Translations under genes and position numbers: made by a program
The notes under the pieces: generated by a model
What the model was told of the DNA's origin: nothing
Database searches by the model: none
What the model saw: the letters and a program-made list of their open reading frames with translations, nothing else
Shown here: positions 1 through 7,793 of the stretch, piece after piece
Layout: every line of letters starts with the position of its first letter
How positions within the stretch are numbered: the stretch's first letter is position 1
NCBI GenBank assembly: GCA_030066215.1
Contig: JASJCA010000061.1
Location: forward strand, 1-34,224
Direction of reading: 5' to 3'
DNA from: Rhodobacter sp.
GTDB taxonomy: Bacteria; Pseudomonadota; Alphaproteobacteria; Rhodobacterales; Rhodobacteraceae
DNA: 34,224 nucleotides

Positions 1-1
1 A

Positions 2-409
2 AAAGTAATAATCTTGTCGGCGCAAAACGATGCCGCATCTGGGTTAAGAGCTGCAAATCTTGGGGCTAGCGACTTTATAACCAAAGGAGACTTCTTCGAA
101 ACCGCCACGCTGAAGATAAAGAATACAATAGTTTATGGGCGGTCCTTACTGCACGACGAAAACGCACTTCGAGCAAGCTTACTTTCCCATCTAGATTTGC
201 TCGAAAAAATAATCTCAAACGATGAAGGGCAGGCCGAGAGTGCCAACAAGATTGAAGAGTTGCGAAAATCCATCCAGGGGAACAAATATGAAAAGAAGGA
301 CATTTCATCCTTTGTGTCCTCCATGCGAGAGGTTGGTCTTGGGGCGGGCGGCAATCTGGCCGCTGAGGGAATTATTGAGATTATATCTGCACTTGCCGGG
401 TTAATGTAA
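2..409 (+). CDS. Response regulator, 3' part (5' end outside window)
   Basis: The frame is open from the left edge of the window, so this is the end of a longer gene; a TTG at 14 is unlikely to be its start. The first residues match the last third of a receiver (REC) domain: a beta-strand ending in the signalling Ser (IILSA), an alpha-4 helix, then GASDFITK, whose Lys is the conserved REC lysine. The phosphoacceptor Asp must lie upstream of the window. After the REC tail comes a helical stretch of about 100 residues with no DNA-binding motif that I recognise. The stop TAA overlaps the ATG of the kinase gene (TAATG), so the two are translationally coupled. The likely role is phosphotransfer partner of the next gene. 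The output function is unknown. Confidence 0.75.
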   Translation, partial: KVIILSAQNDAASGLRAANLGASDFITKGDFFETATLKIKNTIVYGRSLLHDENALRASLLSHLDLLEKIISNDEGQAESANKIEELRKSIQGNKYEKKDISSFVSSMREVGLGAGGNLAAEGIIEIISALAGLM

Positions 410-2319
410 TGACTGATCGAAAAGTAAACTTCAGTGATGAAATTTTACGGCGGGTTGCCGCTGCTATCCGGTCCGTTGACGACCAGTTTCAAGCGTTTGA
501 ACTCGTCGAAGCGTTTGATCTAAAGAATATTACTCCATACGAACTTCTTACCAAAATCTGCAAAATATTAGTTCCTGTATCAGGGGTGAGGGCTGCCGTA
601 ATTTCATTTGAAATTGATGGCCGAATTCATCGGTTTGCAACACATCCTAGGAGCGAAAAGCGACTCGGCGCTAAACTGGATGATAAACAAATCCTATCAT
701 CATCTAAAAGTACGAAAAGCAACAAGGATTTGGTGTTATTTACGATTTCAATAGACTGCGAAGATATTCCAAAAACCTACATCACATTTATTGATCACTA
801 TCTTGGAGGCAAATCTTCATCTCTCCACCAAGAGAGCACACGGGATTTCCTGCGCACGATCAAGCGCCGCTTCGAAAGACGATGCGTAGAAGAGTTTTCG
901 TTTTATCGCCAGGCTCGATTTCAGAGACTTGCTCAGGCATTCCTGAATCATACAAATGGCGAAGGTGAGGCGGGAGCGCAGGACGGTGAAGCAACCTCTC
1001 GCTTTGATGAGGGATGGAACCTCATGCTTGACGGCGCAATTCAGGCGTTCCCAAACTACAAGCCCTTTTGGGAATTAGGCGACGGTCCGCGATGGCAGCT
1101 TCTTACCGTCGAAAAGGGACGAAAATTTCTAAACCTGCGTGCGGAAAACGACGGAAGTGGGAAGGCTGGCAGTTCCACAAAATCGTTTATCGGACGACGC
1201 TTTGAAGCTGCTCGAACACTGACTGGTCTTGCGTTGGAGCGGGAGGACCGCGGCTATAAGGATGACGTTCTATTCCGAAACCCAAAGACAGACAAAGAGG
1301 CAGGTGATCGTTTTGCTCAACTAATGTGGGACAAAAGCCAGCTGCCGGAGTCTGTTATGATTATTCCGATTAGGAACGAAAACGGAATGATTGGCGCGCT
1401 AATAAACGTTGAGCATCTAGAACCGCATGTGTTTAACAGTTTTCAGGCACAGTGCGTCTTAAAGGAGTTAGATTTTGTAAGCTCGTTTGCAAAGAGCATT
1501 GAAAGAAGTAGAAAACAAGCTATAGATAGAGAAAAAGAACTTAGATATCTTCTGTTTAGGATAATATCCAAACTGTCCTATCAATATCAGCATCGCACAA
1601 AGAACGAATTTGCAAAATTAAAATCAGCACTTAAGGAAGCCGAGTTATCTATTGGCGACGGAGACTTAGAATCAGTCGCTTTTGAAGTCCAAGAGGCTCA
1701 GAGATTCACGAAAATACTGAATGACTCAGCATTGCATTTTGATGAGAAGGCAGGAGATTTTATTAGGTACACTGCCACCAGCGTGCGCCCATTGATGGAC
1801 GATTTGATTCGGGATTGCCGAGCGAGCGCTTCGGAAAACAATGCAGACGTCAAGATTACATATGATTCAAACGATATAGATGAAACCGTTTTCTGCTCCG
1901 GTCTTATTTCAGAACACTTGTACTCTGTAGTCCAGAACTCACTTGAAAACTTCGCTGAGACGAAGAGGGAGTTTTTAGGTGCTTCAAAATTCATCGAAAT
2001 CCGACTTGCAAAACGGGAGGGGGAAGTTGATCGACTTAACAACCTTCTTGCAAAGGGGTTTGTTGAAATTGTTGTAAGGGACAATGGCGGCGGAATTGCT
2101 GAAGGTATGGTCGGCAGAGAGTTCGAATTTGGCCAATCCACCAAGGCGAGGGGAAAGGGATCAGGGCTCGCAACAGCGAGGAGCTACATGAGGCGGTTCG
2201 GCGGAGATGTCGAGCTTACAAATTCTCCTGGAGAGGGTGTTGCGGTCACTTTTCGCGTTCCAATTTTTGACGACGTGTTGCATGAAGGGATGGCAGAGGA
2301 ACTAAACCTAGTTGCCTAA
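409..2319 (+). CDS. Sensor histidine kinase, soluble, GAF-like sensing region
   Basis: This 636-residue protein has no membrane segment, so it is probably a cytoplasmic sensor. Two GAF-like regions are plausible at about residues 40-150 and 215-375, though I recognise these only by overall pattern. A dimerisation helix follows, with a likely phosphoacceptor His395 in the context QHRTKN, which recalls the HRxKN box of HisKA_2/HWE kinases. The GHKL ATPase domain (about 490-625) shows the N box at Asn510, a G1 box at D558-NGGG, an F-box region (FEFGQS) and a G2 box (GKGSGLA). It autophosphorylates a His and would pass phosphate to the flanking response regulators. Coupling upstream by TAATG and a short gap downstream argue for one operon. 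The DNA is AT-richer than the conjugation genes, suggesting separate acquisition. Confidence 0.88.
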   Translation: MTDRKVNFSDEILRRVAAAIRSVDDQFQAFELVEAFDLKNITPYELLTKICKILVPVSGVRAAVISFEIDGRIHRFATHPRSEKRLGAKLDDKQILSSSKSTKSNKDLVLFTISIDCEDIPKTYITFIDHYLGGKSSSLHQESTRDFLRTIKRRFERRCVEEFSFYRQARFQRLAQAFLNHTNGEGEAGAQDGEATSRFDEGWNLMLDGAIQAFPNYKPFWELGDGPRWQLLTVEKGRKFLNLRAENDGSGKAGSSTKSFIGRRFEAARTLTGLALEREDRGYKDDVLFRNPKTDKEAGDRFAQLMWDKSQLPESVMIIPIRNENGMIGALINVEHLEPHVFNSFQAQCVLKELDFVSSFAKSIERSRKQAIDREKELRYLLFRIISKLSYQYQHRTKNEFAKLKSALKEAELSIGDGDLESVAFEVQEAQRFTKILNDSALHFDEKAGDFIRYTATSVRPLMDDLIRDCRASASENNADVKITYDSNDIDETVFCSGLISEHLYSVVQNSLENFAETKREFLGASKFIEIRLAKREGEVDRLNNLLAKGFVEIVVRDNGGGIAEGMVGREFEFGQSTKARGKGSGLATARSYMRRFGGDVELTNSPGEGVAVTFRVPIFDDVLHEGMAEELNLVA

Positions 2320-2341
2320 CTCTGATGAAAGACGCCGGACC

Positions 2342-3130
2342 ATGAGAATTCTGATCGTAGAAGATGAAGCCGAAATTCACCGCTACTACTCAAAGGCGCT
2401 GAAGCGTTTGGGAGCCGATCACGACGTTGCGGAGAGCAAGGTGGAGGCATTGGAACTCTTGCGAAACCGGAGCTATGAAGCTGCCATAGTTGACCTTAAC
2501 CTGACTGATGATCAAACTTTCTCGCACGGTAAGGAGGTGCTGGAGAAAGTCAGCGAATTGAACGAGGGCACGATTTGTTTTGTGGTATCAGGCACTTCAA
2601 AGGTAGAGGACGTAGTTGATTCCTGGCAGCTCGGCGCAGTCAAATTCATCCAGAAGTCGAAAACAGACAATCAGCAAGTCGCGCAGATCGTTTATGATGC
2701 GGCTAAGGGGAACGACCTGAAACCGTATGGTAAATTCGAGAATGTCGAAAGCTATTTGGGGCACCCTAGTTTTGGGTCCGAATGGGAAATGATCCTAAAA
2801 ACCGTTATAACCGTAGATTTTCAGAAGATGAGGCGGACTCTAACCGCGGTATTCGACCGAATAACGCCGGTGGTACGCCTAAAAAACAATTCTGCCTCTT
2901 TGGAGTTGGATCGTAAATCGGCCCAAGCCAGCGGAGTATTTTGGTCCAAGGCCGAGGGCTGCGCCGTTACGGTGCAAATATCAGGTAGCAGAATTGAGAC
3001 CTCGCTAGTCGATGAAGATATCGTTGTGAAGGGTGACGTTTCCGGTGACGTCTTTTATGTTGTTGCCAAAGACGCTAGCCGCTCTCGCGACGAGTTTGCC
3101 GAGAGCTTGAATGACACTCCATGGGCATAG
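2342..3130 (+). CDS. Response regulator with uncharacterised C-terminal domain
   Basis: The start at 2342 is chosen because it places the REC domain at the very N-terminus (MRILIVEDE). An in-frame TTG at 2312, with AGAGGAA 10 bases upstream, would add ten residues and overlap the kinase gene. REC residues are all visible: acidic pair Glu7/Asp8, phosphoacceptor Asp51 (AAIVDLNL), Ser83 (VVSGT) and Lys105 (KFIQKS). Residues from about 120 to 262 form a second domain with no helix-turn-helix or enzymatic motif that I know; it looks mixed alpha/beta with several short strands toward the end. It is the third gene of the phosphorelay operon. It might act through protein binding or regulate a neighbour upstream of the window. 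The REC assignment is firm and the output role is unknown. Confidence 0.85.
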   Translation: MRILIVEDEAEIHRYYSKALKRLGADHDVAESKVEALELLRNRSYEAAIVDLNLTDDQTFSHGKEVLEKVSELNEGTICFVVSGTSKVEDVVDSWQLGAVKFIQKSKTDNQQVAQIVYDAAKGNDLKPYGKFENVESYLGHPSFGSEWEMILKTVITVDFQKMRRTLTAVFDRITPVVRLKNNSASLELDRKSAQASGVFWSKAEGCAVTVQISGSRIETSLVDEDIVVKGDVSGDVFYVVAKDASRSRDEFAESLNDTPWA

Positions 3131-3278
3131 AAGTTGGTAGTTTTCATCTGCCATACCAACGGCTGCGATGGGAACCCTTCTCGGAGGATGTGGCGTAAGT
3201 GACGGATGATCGGGTTTGTTCGCGCCGTGGTAGTCTGGTTTTTTTTGGGTAGGTACGCCCGCTACAGCGAAATCATCA

Positions 3279-4028
3279 TCAATTATCGATGTGCAGCGTA
3301 GGCGCCTCAGTCCTCGGTGCGTCGGTACTCGGAGCGACGGAACCCGAAAACGCCGGTGTTAAGTTCGGTGCTGGCGTTGTGCTTGCTATTCCGGGGACTT
3401 CATCACGAACGGCATCCGGCATGATATCGGCCAGTTCTGCCTCAAGTGCGTCCAACTCCGCATCAGAAATCTCGCCGTCAGAAATCTCCACGCGCGCCTC
3501 GTCGAGCTTTGTCTGGAAGTCGTGAAGACGGTCGCGCTCATCGACCAACTCTGCCCTTTCCACCTGCAATGCCTGAAACTCTTCCCAAGTCGGGGCGCGG
3601 GTGTCGATGGCGGCAGGGTCGATTTCATCAGCCGAAACCTCTTCGCCGAATTCGTCGAAGACCCTGGTACCGTCCTCCGTTCTGAAAACCCGGCGTCCGT
3701 CCGGCATCACGAATGCCTGCGCAAGCAGCGCATCTATGCGCTGGGTCACTTCGGCAATTGCCTCTTCGTTCTTCATCAGCGCTTTGACCACGGCGATGTC
3801 GAATTCCGTCAGTTCCGCTTCGAATTCCACGAGGCGCTCAGGCGGCGCGGGCGGTGAAAACGCAACCGCCGCCGCGAAGGCCGTGGCGGAGTCCTTGGCG
3901 GCATCTTCCAGATCGTCGCGCTTTTCCTTTTCGTCGCGGGCGCGTTTGACCTCGCGCCTGCGGCGCCGGTCGGCTTCCATCCTGTCCCGGCGCTTCAACT
4001 GGTGATCTGCGTACCTCACGTCAACCAT
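3279..4028 (-). CDS. Coiled-coil, charged hypothetical protein
   Basis: This 249-residue protein has no recognised family. The N-terminal 45 residues are dominated by Arg, Lys and Glu and look like a continuous basic/charged helix. The middle (about 65-210) is acidic, with heptad-like helices separated by a short beta-like insert (MPDGRRVFRTEDGTRVF). The C-terminal 35 residues are rich in Pro, Thr, Ser and Ala and are probably disordered. Its ATG directly follows the TAG of the upstream minus-strand gene (4029-4031), so the two are translationally coupled. It has no signal peptide. A structural or nucleic-acid-associated role in the mobile element is possible, but nothing in the sequence proves it. 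Confidence 0.7.
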   Translation of the reverse strand: MVDVRYADHQLKRRDRMEADRRRRREVKRARDEKEKRDDLEDAAKDSATAFAAAVAFSPPAPPERLVEFEAELTEFDIAVVKALMKNEEAIAEVTQRIDALLAQAFVMPDGRRVFRTEDGTRVFDEFGEEVSADEIDPAAIDTRAPTWEEFQALQVERAELVDERDRLHDFQTKLDEARVEISDGEISDAELDALEAELADIMPDAVRDEVPGIASTTPAPNLTPAFSGSVAPSTDAPRTEAPTLHIDN

Positions 4029-4379
4029 CTACCACCCACACTCCTTCTTGATCAGAACGAACATCAACGCGCCCGCCGGTTTGTCCAGCTGACGCTCGAA
4101 CCACGCATCGACCTTGGCTTGGGCCGTGCCGTCCCCACGAAAGTACCAGTCGTTGATGCAAGCCGATCCGGTGTTGTCCGGCCTGTCGGCGATCCACCGG
4201 GCTTGTGCCATTCCGGTAACAATTCCGGCCAGGTATCCGCGTCTCTCGTCTGGATTCATCTTGTTCATCACGTCATCCGCCGTCAGCGCATGGGCAGCGG
4301 ATGAGGCAAGGAACCCTGATACCAGTATTGCAGCGATCTGTTGATAACTCGTTAAGATTGCTGAATTTTTCGTCAACAT
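4029..4379 (-). CDS. Small secreted/periplasmic hypothetical protein
   Basis: The first 31 residues look like a signal peptide: a polar start, a hydrophobic core (IAAILVSGFLASSA) and a cleavage-type AHA at 29-31. The mature part of about 85 residues has two cysteines (C74 and C114), which could form a disulfide in the periplasm. The segment MNPDERRGYLAGIV is reminiscent of small periplasmic helical proteins, but I cannot name a family. It is the first gene of a two-gene unit with 3279-4028, with no gap between stop and start. No strong Shine-Dalgarno sequence is visible before the ATG. A perfect inverted repeat at 4394-4411 lies just upstream and may control it. Confidence 0.7.
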   Translation of the reverse strand: MLTKNSAILTSYQQIAAILVSGFLASSAAHALTADDVMNKMNPDERRGYLAGIVTGMAQARWIADRPDNTGSACINDWYFRGDGTAQAKVDAWFERQLDKPAGALMFVLIKKECGW

Positions 4380-4393
4380 AATTGACCGATTGT

Positions 4394-4411
4394 GCGATAT
4401 TTGAATATCGC
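4394..4411. promoter_or_regulatory. Perfect 18-bp inverted repeat, candidate operator
   Basis: The sequence GCGATATT-TG-AATATCGC has two perfect 8-bp arms around a 2-bp spacer. It lies 15 bp upstream of the minus-strand start at 4379 and 159 bp upstream of the resolvase start at 4570, in the intergenic region between divergent genes. Its length and symmetry suit a dimeric repressor. The regulator is unknown. Confidence 0.5.
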
Positions 4412-4458
4412 CGCTTGAATTTAGTAAAATGATTGGGGACTAAAGAAATATCAAGGAC

Positions 4459-4480
4459 TTGGCGGGCGCGCAGGCGCCAA
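4459..4480. repeat. Inverted repeat upstream of resolvase gene
   Basis: TTGGCG and CGCCAA form 6-bp arms around a 10-base GC-rich spacer, about 90 bp before the resolvase start. It could be part of a resolvase binding region or a local hairpin. The evidence is only the symmetry. Confidence 0.3.
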
Positions 4481-4569
4481 AAGGCCGGTCCCGTCGCCAA
4501 AACGCGGAAAGGGTCGTTTTCGTTGAATGCGGCCATGAGGCAATCATCGCGTTAAGGCACTGAAATAGC

Positions 4570-5151
4570 ATGAAAATTGGATATATTCGCGTCAGCACCA
4601 GAAAACAGAAAAGTGAACGGCAAATCCGGGGCATGGAGGAGCTGTGCAACCGGCTTTATGTCGAAAAAGGCTCTGCAGCCTCGGAGAACAGGGCCGTTTT
4701 CGACGAGGTTCTGAGCATCCTCAAGAAGGGGGATACGCTGCTGGTCTGGGATATGGACCGCGCCTTTCGCTCGACCGAGGATGCCATCGTCATTGCCCGC
4801 CAGTTGCAGGCGCGCGGTATCGAGTTCCAGGCCGTCAACTTCGTGATCGATACGGTCACGGCGGACGGGAATTATGCCTATCAGGTCAATGCGGCTGCCG
4901 CCGAACGGGAACGCCGCAAGATTTCCGAACGCACCATCGAAGGGCTGCGGCTGGCCCGCAAACGCGGGGTCCGGCTGGGCCGCCCGCCGAAACTCTCCCC
5001 GCGACAGATCGATGCCGCGATGCGCCGGATCAAGGGCGGTGAAAAGGTGAAGCATGTGGCGTGCGACCTTGAAGTGCACCCTTGGACGCTGACGCGGTCA
5101 ATCCGGCGATTGGAGGACTCCGTGCCTTGTGAAACCAGCGGACCAGCTTAG
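4570..5151 (+). CDS. Small serine recombinase (resolvase/invertase family)
   Basis: The 193-residue length is typical of resolvases. The N-terminal catalytic domain opens with MKIGYIRVST, giving Arg7 and the nucleophile Ser9. The ERERRKISERT segment around residue 115-125 starts the long dimer helix, followed by RKRGVRLGRPP and a C-terminal helix-turn-helix DNA-binding region. It cuts and rejoins DNA at paired sites through a 5'-phosphoserine bond, either resolving cointegrates or multimers or inverting a segment. No paired res-like sites were identified with certainty; the gene's own upstream region (4380-4569) holds two inverted repeats and is the natural place to look. It is distinct from the large recombinase at 23.3 kb. 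The start is the first ATG, with a weak AAGG upstream. Confidence 0.92.
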   Translation: MKIGYIRVSTRKQKSERQIRGMEELCNRLYVEKGSAASENRAVFDEVLSILKKGDTLLVWDMDRAFRSTEDAIVIARQLQARGIEFQAVNFVIDTVTADGNYAYQVNAAAAERERRKISERTIEGLRLARKRGVRLGRPPKLSPRQIDAAMRRIKGGEKVKHVACDLEVHPWTLTRSIRRLEDSVPCETSGPA

Positions 5152-5168
5152 TTTCATGCGGCCAATGA

Positions 5169-5267
5169 ACCGGACAAAATGGCTACTAATTAGGCATTAG
5201 CTGAAATCACAAATATATGCTATATATAGATAATTTTTGAACTCAAACCGGACAAAAAACCGGACAG
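5169..5267. repeat. Three ACCGGACA direct repeats before the Fic gene
   Basis: ACCGGACA occurs at 5169-5176, 5247-5254 and 5259-5266; the last two are 12 bp apart centre to centre. Between the first two lies an AT-rich tract at about 5200-5240 that could hold a promoter. The last copy ends 14 bp before the GTG start of the Fic gene. Repeated identical octamers around a promoter suggest a regulator binding site. Confidence 0.4.
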
Positions 5268-5280
5268 AAAGCAGGCAGAC

Positions 5281-6474
5281 GTGACCCTAAGAGACGACGG
5301 CGAATCCATAGGGCTTTTTGAGCCCCTGATGATCGGCGAAGTTTCCCCCAAACGGGCGGAACTGAATGATCTTGCCTTGGAACTGGCCACGCGCTCGGCC
5401 AGCTTCCGTTCGTCCCTGCCTGCCTCAATCGCCGCCTCGCTGGCCGATCTGATCCGGTCGATGAATTGCTATTACAGCAATCTGATCGAAGGGCATAACA
5501 CGCATCCGGTGGATATCGAGCGGGCGCTGGCAGACGATTACAGTGCCGATCCCGAGAAGCGCGACCTGCAGCTTGAGGCCAAGGCCCATATCGCCGTGCA
5601 GAAATGGATCGATGAGGGCGGGTTGGAAGGCCGGGCCACAGAGCCCGATGCCATTCTCGAACTCCATCGCCGGTTCTGCGAATTGCTGCCGCCTGATCTA
5701 CTCTTCGTTGAGCATCCAAACACGGGTGAGAAGCTTCCTGTCGTCCCCGGCGCCCTGCGCGAACATAAAGTGGAAGTCGGTCGTCACGTCGCCATCAGCC
5801 CCGGCGCTGTGCCGCGATTTTTGGAACGGATGGATGCGGCGTACGCCCGCGCGGGGAAGATCGAGTCCATCCTGGCTGCTGCCTGCGCTCATCACCGCCT
5901 GCTCTGGATCCACCCGTTTCTCGATGGCAATGGCCGCGTGGCGCGGCTGATGTCCTATGCCTTGCTGAAATCCGCGCTCGACACGCAAGGGCTCTGGTCG
6001 GTCGCGCGCGGACTTGCCCGCAATGAAGCGGAATACAAACGCCATCTGGCCGCTTGCGATGGACCGAGAAGGGGGGATCGCGACGGGCGTGGCTCACTGT
6101 CCGAGGCTGCGCTGGCTGAGTTCACTGCCTTCTTCCTGCGCACCTGCATCGATCAGGTCGCGTTCATGGAAGACCTGATGCGGCCCGCCCGGCTGCGCGA
6201 CCGCATCCTGATCTGGGCCGAAGAAGAAATCCGCGCCGGAGCGCTGCCGTCGAAGTCCGACGTGATCCTGCGCGCCGTCACCATGCAAGGAGAACTGACA
6301 CGCGCCGAGGCAGTCGATCTGCTCGGCCTCACTGAACGCAGCGTGCGACGCGTCACATCTGCGTTGCTGGAGGTTGGGGCGCTGTCCTCAACCAGCACCC
6401 GCGCACCGCTCAAGCTGGCCTTTCCCGCCAAGCTGGCCGGGCGCTGGATGCCGGGACTGTTCCCTGAGGAATAG
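5281..6474 (+). CDS. Fic domain protein with N-terminal inhibitory motif and C-terminal winged helix
   Basis: The Fic core motif HPFLDGNGRVAR begins at His211; this is a complete active site for transfer of AMP (or a related group) from a nucleotide to a target hydroxyl. An N-terminal helix carries SNLIEG (Ser66-Gly71), which fits the (S/T)xxxE(G/N) class II inhibitory motif in which the Glu blocks productive ATP binding. Residues from about 320 onward look like a winged-helix domain (RAEAVDLLGLTERSVRRV). This domain order is common in bacterial 397-residue Fic proteins. The start is taken as GTG 5281; its ribosome site is weak and a later in-frame ATG near 5328 is possible. It sits alone behind the resolvase. 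It could be a toxin-like regulator or cargo enzyme. The target is unknown. Confidence 0.92.
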   Translation: MTLRDDGESIGLFEPLMIGEVSPKRAELNDLALELATRSASFRSSLPASIAASLADLIRSMNCYYSNLIEGHNTHPVDIERALADDYSADPEKRDLQLEAKAHIAVQKWIDEGGLEGRATEPDAILELHRRFCELLPPDLLFVEHPNTGEKLPVVPGALREHKVEVGRHVAISPGAVPRFLERMDAAYARAGKIESILAAACAHHRLLWIHPFLDGNGRVARLMSYALLKSALDTQGLWSVARGLARNEAEYKRHLAACDGPRRGDRDGRGSLSEAALAEFTAFFLRTCIDQVAFMEDLMRPARLRDRILIWAEEEIRAGALPSKSDVILRAVTMQGELTRAEAVDLLGLTERSVRRVTSALLEVGALSSTSTRAPLKLAFPAKLAGRWMPGLFPEE

Positions 6475-6476
6475 GG

Positions 6477-6797
6477 TCAAAGCAATTCGAACAGGTCGCC
6501 CTGTACCGGCAGGCGATCCAGCGTCCGCAAGTTCGCGAACCCGTTATAGATATGGTTGAACTTGGTGCAAATCGCTGTGTGGATGTCGGCGCAGACCTGC
6601 GGCGTGGCGCCTGTGTGTATGTCCCGATATCTCCGTAAGTCCCGTGCATATTTCCGATATTGGGAAATGTCCTCGCGCATGGTGGCGTCGATGTTGGCCC
6701 GCAACGCGTTCAGCGCCTCTGTCCGCTCCGGTTCCGGCTTGTTGCCCGCCCCCTGAATCCTATCCGCCAGATAACCGCGATAGTCGCTGACGACCAC
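6477..6797 (-). CDS. Hypothetical protein, possibly the 3' part of a frameshifted gene
   Basis: The intact frame from a GTG at 6797 gives 106 residues, mostly helical and charged, with no family that I recognise. The GTG has no ribosome site. The same frame continues upstream with a convincing protein-like stretch (YYLLGGDIPTIRAIRAC) to a TGA at 6849-6851. In another frame an ATG at 6877 gives MEDIRRGTLD, ending at the same point. One extra base near 6850 would join them into a gene of about 133 residues (6477-6877). Either this is a real frameshift, a sequencing error, or a shorter gene from the GTG. It lies just downstream of ardA on the same strand and ends 2 bp from the Fic gene's stop. 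Confidence 0.6.
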   Translation of the reverse strand: MVVSDYRGYLADRIQGAGNKPEPERTEALNALRANIDATMREDISQYRKYARDLRRYRDIHTGATPQVCADIHTAICTKFNHIYNGFANLRTLDRLPVQGDLFELL

Positions 6798-6903
6798 ACA
6801 AGCCCGAATGGCCCTGATCGTCGGGATGTCGCCGCCAAGCAGATAGTATCAAGGGTGCCCCGCCGAATATCCTCCATGGGTGAGAATGCACATATTCGCC
6901 TCA

Positions 6904-7413
6904 TCACCCGCACCGATAGACCAGCCGTGCTCCGGCGATCACGGTTTCGGTGTAGTCCACGCCCAGATCACGGGCGATGGCGTCATGGTCGATATAGGAT
7001 TGCAGATGCTCAGGGATGTCGTCGAACAGACCGTCCTCGACAAACCTGATCGCCAAAACCCTGAGGCTTTCTTCCTCGTAGATATCGACATCCAGCAGGT
7101 CGATGTCATCGCCGTCCAGATCGAACGCATAGCCGCATTCACCGACCGCGATGGCAAGCTTGATCTTCTCGTGGTCATCCCATTCTTCGAACATCTGCAA
7201 CAGTCGCCGGAAATTCGCTTGGTTGATGCCAACCGCCTTGGCCATTTCGCAATCGATCTGCGCGCCGTCGATGAACTGGATTTCAAACTCCTCGACCGGA
7301 TCGCCATGGGCGTTGGTCAGCGTCTTTGCCTTCTCGTCATACTCCTCGGCACTGATGAAAAAGAAGCCCGTCGCGCAGATGTCGTAGGGCTGTGCAAACA
7401 ATGTGATCGTCAT
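6904..7413 (-). CDS. ardA: ArdA-like antirestriction protein (DNA mimic)
   Basis: This 169-residue protein is strongly acidic, as expected for a DNA mimic that occupies type I restriction enzymes. The C-terminal part matches my recollection of Tn916 ArdA closely: an IPxxLQxYIDxxAxARDL block near residues 130-150, comparable to VPASLQNYIDYQAYGRDL in Orf18/ArdA. The middle holds a long Asp/Glu-rich run. It probably acts in the cytoplasm to protect newly entered element DNA from restriction. A GAGGA ribosome site lies a few bases before the ATG. Upstream is about 380 bp of noncoding, hairpin-rich DNA. The assignment is by recalled motif similarity, not alignment. Confidence 0.85.
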   Translation of the reverse strand: MTITLFAQPYDICATGFFFISAEEYDEKAKTLTNAHGDPVEEFEIQFIDGAQIDCEMAKAVGINQANFRRLLQMFEEWDDHEKIKLAIAVGECGYAFDLDGDDIDLLDVDIYEEESLRVLAIRFVEDGLFDDIPEHLQSYIDHDAIARDLGVDYTETVIAGARLVYRCG

Positions 7414-7793
7414 ATCGTCCTCGCTTTACTTGGATCAAAGGCGAAGCCGATCAATCAACCTCGCGCTTGAACCCCTGCCCAGCGGCGAGCGTCCAACTCT
7501 GGAATCCGCACCGAGCCTGCGAGGCGCGGATTGGACGGGAGATCAAACTCCGGGGAGGGGTCCATCCTCTTCTCGGGAGACCGCTTGCGGCGGAAGAAGA
7601 TTGACGCACAGCAAAAGCGTCACCGGATTTGATGCAAGCTGGAAGGATGGGTTCTAAGCCGGGCACCCCGGAACAACAAATCGGCGGTCCTGCCGCCACG
7701 ATACTACCTGTCAGGGATGGAAGCCGGAAGGCCGAGACAGATAACCTGGCTCGGTACACGACAGCCCGCCCGGACAGTAATCTCTTTGATGAA
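7414..7793. other. Noncoding region upstream of ardA with hairpins
   Basis: No convincing gene is present on either strand. Small inverted repeats include GGCGG-TCCTG-CCGCC at 7683-7697 and CCGGGCACCCCGG nearby. The region lies between the ardA start and the end of the cysteine-rich gene, all on the minus strand, so it should hold the ardA promoter. In conjugative plasmids ardA is often driven by a single-stranded DNA promoter formed by folding in the leading region. That is a possible reading here, or the region could hold an oriT. Neither is shown. Confidence 0.35.

Noticed and set aside
3446..4005. Plus-strand open frames opposite the coiled-coil gene
   Set aside because: They are Ser/Arg-rich mirror frames with no ribosome site and no protein-like pattern.
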